Positions 5,847-9,654 of a stretch of DNA of 9,654 bases are shown here, piece by piece. The DNA is from JBOGJI01 sp050747865 (lineage in GTDB: Bacteria > Acidobacteriota > Thermoanaerobaculia > Multivoradales > JAHEKO01), in NCBI GenBank assembly GCA_050747865.1, contig JBOGJI010000220.1, positions 1 through 9,654 on the forward strand. The letters are read 5' to 3'. Position numbers and translations under genes: made by a program. Under the pieces are notes generated by a model that worked only from the letters and a program-made list of their open reading frames with translations, did not search any database and was not told the DNA's origin. Each line of letters opens with the position of its first letter. Position 1 is the stretch's first letter.

Positions 5847-8615
5847 TCACCACTCGAACGGGATGGCGAAGGTCTTGACCAGGAAGGTCGCCATCTGGCC
5901 GCGCAGCACGCCGGCCGCCGGGCAGTAGTTGCCGCCGCCGCAGCCCGCGGTGATCCCGCGGCTCGCCAGATCCTCGACCCAGTCGGCGAACAGGGAGGGG
6001 CAGGGCACGTCGTCGAAGACCTCGCTGCAGGCCGGCGGCGTGTACCCCGGGCCCTCCAGCGTCTTGAGCAGGAACACCGCCATCTGCTGCCGGTCGACCG
6101 TGCTGTTCGGGCAGTAGTTGCCGCCGCCGCAGCCCGCGGTGATCCCGCGGCTCGCCAGGTCCTCGATCCACGGGCAGAAGATGTTGTCGAACGGCACGTC
6201 GGCGAACAGCTCGGCGCCCTCGACGCAGGCCGGCGGCTCGTAGCTGCCGCCGAAGAATGAGCGCAGCAGCAGGGGGGCCATCTGCCCGCGGGTGGTCGCC
6301 TCGTTGACGCAGAACAGGCCGCCGCCGCAGCCCCCGGTCAGCTCCTGCCGGCGCAGGATCTCGATCGCGGGCTGGAAGAGGTTGCCGCGCGGCACGTCCA
6401 GGAAGTCGGCGAGGAAGCGCAGGTGCTGCGGGTGGAGCTGCGGCGCCGCCGGCGTCGCCTCCTCGTGCTCGCCGTAGAAGACGTGCACCTCGAACAGCTC
6501 GCCGGCGGCGAGCGGCGGCGTGGTCGCCTCGAGCACGGTCTCGGAGAGGATCTCGACCTCCGTCGCCGGCGTGGTCCCGAACTCTACGTGGACGCCTTCG
6601 ACGAAGTTCTGACCGGTCTGGGTCAGGATCTCCCCTCCCGCCGCGGCGCCGGAGCTCGGGTCCATGTCCTCGTGCTCGATCGCGTCGTCGTCGAGGATGG
6701 TGCCCTCGCCCGACGGGTCGTCGACCGTGGCGCCGACCGGGCTGTCGATCACCAGGAACACCGTCCGGTCCTCCTGGGGGATGAAGTTGGGGAGCACCGG
6801 CACGTCGATCACCGCCTGCGTGGCGCCGGCGTCGATGTTGCCGGTTCCCGAGACCGCCGTGTAGTCCTCGCCGGCCACCCCGGTGCCGTCGAAGGTCGCG
6901 TAGTGGAAGCTCACCTCGTCGGGGGCGGCGAAGGAGAGGCTGACCGTGAAACCGAGGTCCACCGGCCCCTCGTCCCCCTCCTGGACGAAGGGATCGTCCA
7001 CCGTCAGCACCGGCAGCGGGTCGTCGTCGTCGAGGATGGTGCCGGTGGCCGTGCCCACGGCGATGGTGGCGCCTTCGGGGTTCGACAGGATGAGGGAGAA
7101 GCTGCGGTCCTCCTGCACCTCGTCATTGGGCAGGATCTGCACCGCGATCGAGCCGACGATCTCGCCGGCCGGGATCTCCAGCGTTCCGGAGGCGGCCACG
7201 TAGTCGACTCCGGCGACCGCCGTGCCGTCGGCGGTCTCGTAGTCGACCGTCACCGGGCCGTCCGCGGCGGACGAGATCGACACCGGGAACGCGATCTCCA
7301 CCGGAGCGGTGTCCCCCTCGTCGACCGAGGCGTCGCTCACCGTGAGCTTGGGCACCTTCTCTTCCAGATTCGGCTGCACAACGAAGAGGCCCTCGTCGAT
7401 GCCGGTGAGGATGACGACGCCGCTGTCGAAGTAGGGGTAGTTGCTCCAGGAGCCGTCGAATCCAGAGAAGTTGTGCGACGGGTAGACATCGAAGAATCCA
7501 GCCTCGGTGAGCGTGCCGTCCGCCACGTCGGCGAGGTCCAGGATGCGCAGCCCACTGGAATAGTTGGACTGGTAGACGTAGCCGTCCTTGGTGTACTGGT
7601 TGTGGTCGGTCGACTCCACGGGGGCGTCGTAGGTGCCGATGATCACCGGGTTGTCGAGGTCGGTGGCGTCCCAGACCCGGGTGCGGGTGTTGTGCCCCTG
7701 ATTCAGCTCGTCGAGCTCGTCGTCGAGCAAGAAGAAGCGGTGGTCCTCGGTGAGCCAGCCCTGGTGGGTGTAGCCCGAACCGGGATAGGTCTTGCGCGCG
7801 AGCTGCATCGGGTCGCTCTTGTCGGTGACGTCGACCACCGTCACCGTGTCCTCGTTGGAGGCGACGCAGATCTCCTTGCCGAAGTGTGCGCTGTCCGGCC
7901 CGTGGTAGATCACACACTGGACGTCATGGGTGTAGCCGTCGGCCGAGAAACAGCCCGCGAACTCCGGGTTCGCCGGGCTCTGGATGTTCACCATGAAGAG
8001 ACCGGCAAAGCACGTATCCGGGTTGTTGCGCCCAGCACCCACTACATAAGCGAAGCCGGAGTCCTCGTTGATCGCCACGTTGTGCGCCTGGCCGAAGCCG
8101 CCCAGGTGAGCGGTCTCGGAGAACGTCACTGGCGGGGCGGGGACATCGCGGAGATTCGTCAGATCGAAGACCTGCAGGCCGTGGCCGCTCGCCTCGCTGA
8201 CCACGAAGGCATGATCCTCGTAGACCTTGATATCGCGCCACAAGGAGCTCGTCGTGTGGGTCGGCAGCTTGCCGAGATAGAGGGGGTTCGTGGGGTCGCT
8301 GATGTCCACGAAGGCGGTTCCGTTGTTGCACCCCACCAGCGCGTATTCCGTATCGGTGAGCGGGTCGGTCCAGCCCCAGATGTCGTTGGTGCTGCCGCAG
8401 TTCATCGCCGACAGCGGCATGAAAGCGAGCAGGTTCACGTTCGCGCAGGGGTAGGGCCCCGCCTGTCCGCCGACGCAGGGCGTCGAGCCCAGCGCCTCCA
8501 TCGACGCCAGAGTCTCCGGATCGGGAGGCGTTATCTCCGCCCCCGGCGGCACGGCAACCGCCGCCGTGGCGGCCAGGTACACGACCACAACGCTCCAGAC
8601 TGTGCGCTTCGACAT
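5847..8615 (-). CDS. Secreted choice-of-anchor B / Calx-beta / IPT / SLH-like surface protein
   Basis: A 922-residue exported protein. Residues 1-22 are a signal peptide (MSKR, a hydrophobic core, ending near AVA). Residues about 35-417 match my memory of the choice-of-anchor B family, a beta-propeller-like region with LVIVD-type strands: AFVDISDPTNPLYLG (101-115), LQVFDLTNLRD, VTVVDVTDKSDPMQ (258-271), LRILDLADV (356-364). Two Calx-beta domains follow at about 423-530 and 536-644, each with DY.A.SGT and ending in ILDDD, likely binding calcium. An IPT/TIG-like domain lies at about 648-735. The C-terminus has three SLH-like repeats (about 736-790, 800-858, 866-922) with conserved cysteines. 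The ATG at 8615 is chosen for its strong GGAGGA ribosome site and the signal peptide directly after it; the frame is open to 8954 but that extension has no export signal. It is likely attached to or displayed on the outer surface. Its catalytic role, if any, is unknown. Confidence 0.88.
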   Translation of the reverse strand: MSKRTVWSVVVVYLAATAAVAVPPGAEITPPDPETLASMEALGSTPCVGGQAGPYPCANVNLLAFMPLSAMNCGSTNDIWGWTDPLTDTEYALVGCNNGTAFVDISDPTNPLYLGKLPTHTTSSLWRDIKVYEDHAFVVSEASGHGLQVFDLTNLRDVPAPPVTFSETAHLGGFGQAHNVAINEDSGFAYVVGAGRNNPDTCFAGLFMVNIQSPANPEFAGCFSADGYTHDVQCVIYHGPDSAHFGKEICVASNEDTVTVVDVTDKSDPMQLARKTYPGSGYTHQGWLTEDHRFFLLDDELDELNQGHNTRTRVWDATDLDNPVIIGTYDAPVESTDHNQYTKDGYVYQSNYSSGLRILDLADVADGTLTEAGFFDVYPSHNFSGFDGSWSNYPYFDSGVVILTGIDEGLFVVQPNLEEKVPKLTVSDASVDEGDTAPVEIAFPVSISSAADGPVTVDYETADGTAVAGVDYVAASGTLEIPAGEIVGSIAVQILPNDEVQEDRSFSLILSNPEGATIAVGTATGTILDDDDPLPVLTVDDPFVQEGDEGPVDLGFTVSLSFAAPDEVSFHYATFDGTGVAGEDYTAVSGTGNIDAGATQAVIDVPVLPNFIPQEDRTVFLVIDSPVGATVDDPSGEGTILDDDAIEHEDMDPSSGAAAGGEILTQTGQNFVEGVHVEFGTTPATEVEILSETVLEATTPPLAAGELFEVHVFYGEHEEATPAAPQLHPQHLRFLADFLDVPRGNLFQPAIEILRRQELTGGCGGGLFCVNEATTRGQMAPLLLRSFFGGSYEPPACVEGAELFADVPFDNIFCPWIEDLASRGITAGCGGGNYCPNSTVDRQQMAVFLLKTLEGPGYTPPACSEVFDDVPCPSLFADWVEDLASRGITAGCGGGNYCPAAGVLRGQMATFLVKTFAIPFEW
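5919..6169. repeat. Near-identical direct repeat copies encoding SLH-like motif
   Basis: The stretch 5919-5969 is identical to 6108-6158 (51 nt), and similarity extends to 5980/6169 with two further single-base differences. The spacing is 189 bp. Both copies encode EDLASRGITAGCGGGNYCP in the same frame, as the second and third C-terminal repeats of the surface protein. The first repeat (6310-6345 region, TGGCGGGLFC) is diverged. Identity at synonymous positions points to recent duplication or gene conversion between the copies. Confidence 0.85.
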
Positions 8616-8800
8616 GCTTCCTCCGCTTCTCTCGAGTGGGAATCTCCCGACCGGGGATGCCCCCGACCATATACCAGCCCCCAGCGCAAGCGCCACCCCA
8701 CCCCGGCACGTGCGGGCTCCGTCCGTGGAGGGGGCCGCGACCGGCCCGGAGAGGCAGGCGAACGATGCGGTATCTTCCCACACAGTGCGCAAGAGGTTGA
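8616..8800 (-). promoter_or_regulatory. Upstream region of the minus-strand block, weak promoter candidate
   Basis: This stretch holds no gene that I can support. The only AT-rich spot is TATATG on the minus strand at about 8668-8673 (inside GGTATATGG), some 53-58 bp before the ATG, which could be a -10 element. No convincing -35 is seen at the right distance. Between it and the start lie a short GC hairpin (CGGGG at 8652-8656, CCCCG at 8661-8665) and a repeated CCCGACC (8646-8652 and 8662-8668). These may be chance in GC-rich DNA. A promoter for all five minus-strand genes should lie here because the gaps further downstream are only 9-13 bp. Confidence 0.3.
8619..8624 (-). promoter_or_regulatory. 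Strong Shine-Dalgarno of surface-protein gene
   Basis: On the minus strand GGAGGA stands 3 nt before the ATG at 8615. It is the clearest ribosome site in the block and decides the start of the surface protein over upstream in-frame starts. Confidence 0.75.
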
Positions 8801-8956
8801 AGGCTACGAGGCTGTACGGCAGCGAGCGTCCCCGCATTCCCGTATGGGGTGTTTTACCTGGTAGAGGGGGAGCACATCGACGTCCTGCGCGTCGTCCTTC
8901 TCCCCGATGGAGAGACGGTCCATAATGCGTTCTTCGATCGGAGATTCGAGCCATGA
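8801..8956 (+). pseudogene. RelE/ParE-like toxin C-terminal remnant
   Basis: The frame opens after a TGA at 8798-8800 and closes at the TGA 8954-8956. From about 8837 it encodes FPYGVFYLVEGEHIDVLRVV, which resembles the C-terminal beta strands of RelE/ParE-type toxins. After that comes an unfamiliar tail, LLPDGETVHNAFFDRRFEP. There is no ATG or plausible start for a full-length protein (family members are usually 85-100 residues). Just upstream, another frame reads EVEGYEAVRQRA, which would fit the segment before FPY if one base were lost near 8828. This suggests a frameshifted, 5'-truncated gene. The stop overlaps the ATG of the next ORF (ATGA), as in a translationally coupled pair. The family call is tentative; another small unknown family is possible. 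Confidence 0.35.
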
Positions 8957-9096
8957 GGATGCGCTACTTCACCGACACCGACGGCAACATCTGCGCAATC
9001 ACTGTCGAGCACGCATCGGAGCGGGCAGGCATTCCGGAGTTCTCGTACGAGCAGGTCACGGGGCACGCCGGCGGAGCGTCGGTCCCTGTCGGGTGA
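8953..9096 (+). CDS. Shortened DUF2283-like small protein
   Basis: A 47-residue ORF beginning ATGAGGATG, overlapping the stop of the upstream remnant by ATGA. The start MRMRYFTDTD matches the usual N-terminus of DUF2283 proteins. The rest, DGNICAITVEHASERAG and IPEFSYEQV, matches their C-terminal part, where a glycine-containing strand leads to 'IEHASERA'. Family members as I remember them are about 65-90 residues, with a middle strand pair (the '.Y..L.....V..T..V......D.D' part) that is absent here. An in-frame deletion fusing the two ends at residues 10-11 would explain it. Function of DUF2283 is unknown; genes of this family often stand in small two-gene units that look like toxin-antitoxin pairs. 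Whether the short form folds is doubtful, so it may be a degraded gene. Confidence 0.5.
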   Translation: MRMRYFTDTDGNICAITVEHASERAGIPEFSYEQVTGHAGGASVPVG

Positions 9097-9125
9097 TGAT
9101 TCTGGTTGACGCCCTGCCGAGCTGA

Positions 9126-9371
9126 GTGCGCCGCTCATTCCGCCATACAAGCCTCGCCGGCGGGCTGGTCTTCCTGCTCGCGCTCGCGATGCGGCTGCTG
9201 TTCTGGCGCGCCACGCCGGACGCCGCCTGGCCGTCGAGCGCCGCCTACCAGGGGGACGCCTTCACCTGGCTCGACTACGCGCGGGCGCTGGCGGCGGGGC
9301 GGGAGTTCGAGACCGGGCTGCCCTGGCGGCCGCCCGGCCCATCAAGGCGCTGGCCACCCTGCCGCCGCTGA
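9126..9371 (+). pseudogene. GT39-like membrane glycosyltransferase, N-terminal fragment
   Basis: A GTG at 9126 opens a frame to the TGA at 9369-9371. Residues 1-71 look like the N-terminus of a multi-pass GT39/PMT-type glycosyltransferase. There is a hydrophobic helix at about 9-27 (SLAGGLVFLLALAMRLLFW), then the first periplasmic loop with YQGDAFTWLDYARALAAGR and FETGLPWRPPG (residues 43-71). In the family the loop carries an acidic residue needed for catalysis; D45 or D50 could be it. Such proteins are about 450-700 residues, so over 80% is missing. After the glycine at 9336-9338 the frame encodes a meaningless PSRRWPPCRR before the stop, while another frame takes over with an unrelated protein. 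The start is uncertain (ATG at 9189 also possible) and the ribosome site is weak. Either a real truncation or an assembly join. Confidence 0.6.
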
Positions 9372-9654
9372 AGATCCTGTCCCGGGCCCTGATCGGCCTC
9401 ACCAACGTGCTGCTCCCGGGCAAGGGCCTCAAGCGCGGGCCGTACACCTCGGAGGAGGAGCTGCTGGCCGTGGCCGACCTGGCCGTGGAGGAGGCGGTGA
9501 TCGAGGCCGAGGAGCGCCGCCTCATCGAGTCGGTGATCGAGCTGGGCGACACGGTGGTGCGCGAGGTCATGGTCCCGCGGCCCGACATGGTCACGGTCAC
9601 GTCGGACTTCCGGGTCGCCGACGCGATGGAGGTCGTGATCCTCAACGGCTACAG
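9311..9654 (+). CDS. CNNM/CorC-family protein, internal part (5' missing, 3' beyond window)
   Basis: The frame starting with codons at 9311 or 9326 and open to the window end encodes RAALAAARPIKALATLPPLK, then ILSRALIGLTNVLLPGKGL, EEELLAVADLAVEEAVIEAE and ERRLIESVIELGDTVVREVM followed by VPRPDMVTV. This matches the region between the DUF21 transmembrane domain and the CBS pair of hemolysin-C/CorC/CNNM proteins, which are implicated in magnesium/cobalt transport or efflux. DFRVADAMEVVILNGY at the end is the start of the first CBS domain. The N-terminal DUF21 membrane domain (about 180-200 residues) is absent: upstream DNA codes for the GT39 fragment in another frame. No start codon with a ribosome site is visible in this frame. 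By memory, the wording of these motifs is close to actinobacterial-type CNNM proteins, which may differ from the origin of the rest of the window. Confidence 0.75.

Noticed and set aside
6423..8864. Plus-strand open frame of 813 residues
   Set aside because: It runs antisense to the surface-protein gene, has shadow composition (rich in V, R, D, G, H) and no recognisable domain; the minus frame has a signal peptide and known domains.
8616..8954. Upstream extension of the surface-protein frame to 8954
   Set aside because: The added residues have no export signal and would bury the signal peptide; the ATG at 8615 has a strong ribosome site.
9096..9125. Nine-codon ORF between the DUF2283-like ORF and the GT39 fragment
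   Set aside because: Starts by TGATG overlap and ends next to the GTG at 9126, but it is too short and unlike anything known; probably chance or a leftover.
8854..9150. Minus-strand ORF of 98 residues
   Set aside because: Antisense to the DUF2283-like ORF and the toxin-like fragment, with no recognisable motif.

Overview
The window is GC-rich, gene-dense bacterial DNA. The best lineage clue is the secreted protein on the minus strand, which ends in cysteine-bearing S-layer-homology-like repeats of the form GITAGCGGGNYCP...MAVFLLKT. From memory, this tail is common in Acidobacteriota (Thermoanaerobaculia-like) and related environmental lineages. Phylum is therefore an inference; nothing here fixes species.

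Layout. (a) Positions 3-650, plus strand: the 3' end of a GT2-like glycosyltransferase, entering from outside the window. (b) Positions 676-8615, minus strand: five genes in one tight block with gaps of 9-13 bp and one junction that overlaps or abuts depending on start choice. In transcription order they are a secreted 'choice-of-anchor B'/Calx-beta/IPT/SLH-like surface protein (8615-5847), a 944-residue three-module glycosyltransferase (5833-2999), two sulfotransferases (2989-2081 and about 2123-1251) and a small class I SAM methyltransferase (1239-676). It converges on gene (a) with only 25 bp between the stops. (c) Positions 8616-8800: upstream region of the block, with a strong Shine-Dalgarno for the surface protein and only a weak promoter candidate. 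(d) Positions 8801-9096, plus strand: remains of a small gene pair, a RelE/ParE-like C-terminal fragment without a start followed by an ATGA-overlapped, shortened DUF2283-like ORF. (e) Positions 9126-9371: the first ~71 residues of a GT39-like membrane glycosyltransferase, broken off abruptly. (f) About 9311-9654: the C-terminal part of a CNNM/CorC-family membrane protein, in another frame and without its N-terminal DUF21 domain, running off the window.

Functionally, block (b) plus gene (a) reads as a cell-surface glycan locus: sugars added by several glycosyltransferase modules, sulfate by two PAPS-type sulfotransferases, and perhaps methyl groups by the methyltransferase. The secreted protein at the head of the same block could be a carrier or co-displayed surface protein, but that link rests only on gene order. 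The right end (d-f) looks eroded or rearranged. The join near 9311-9338 is either a real illegitimate recombination scar or an assembly chimera.
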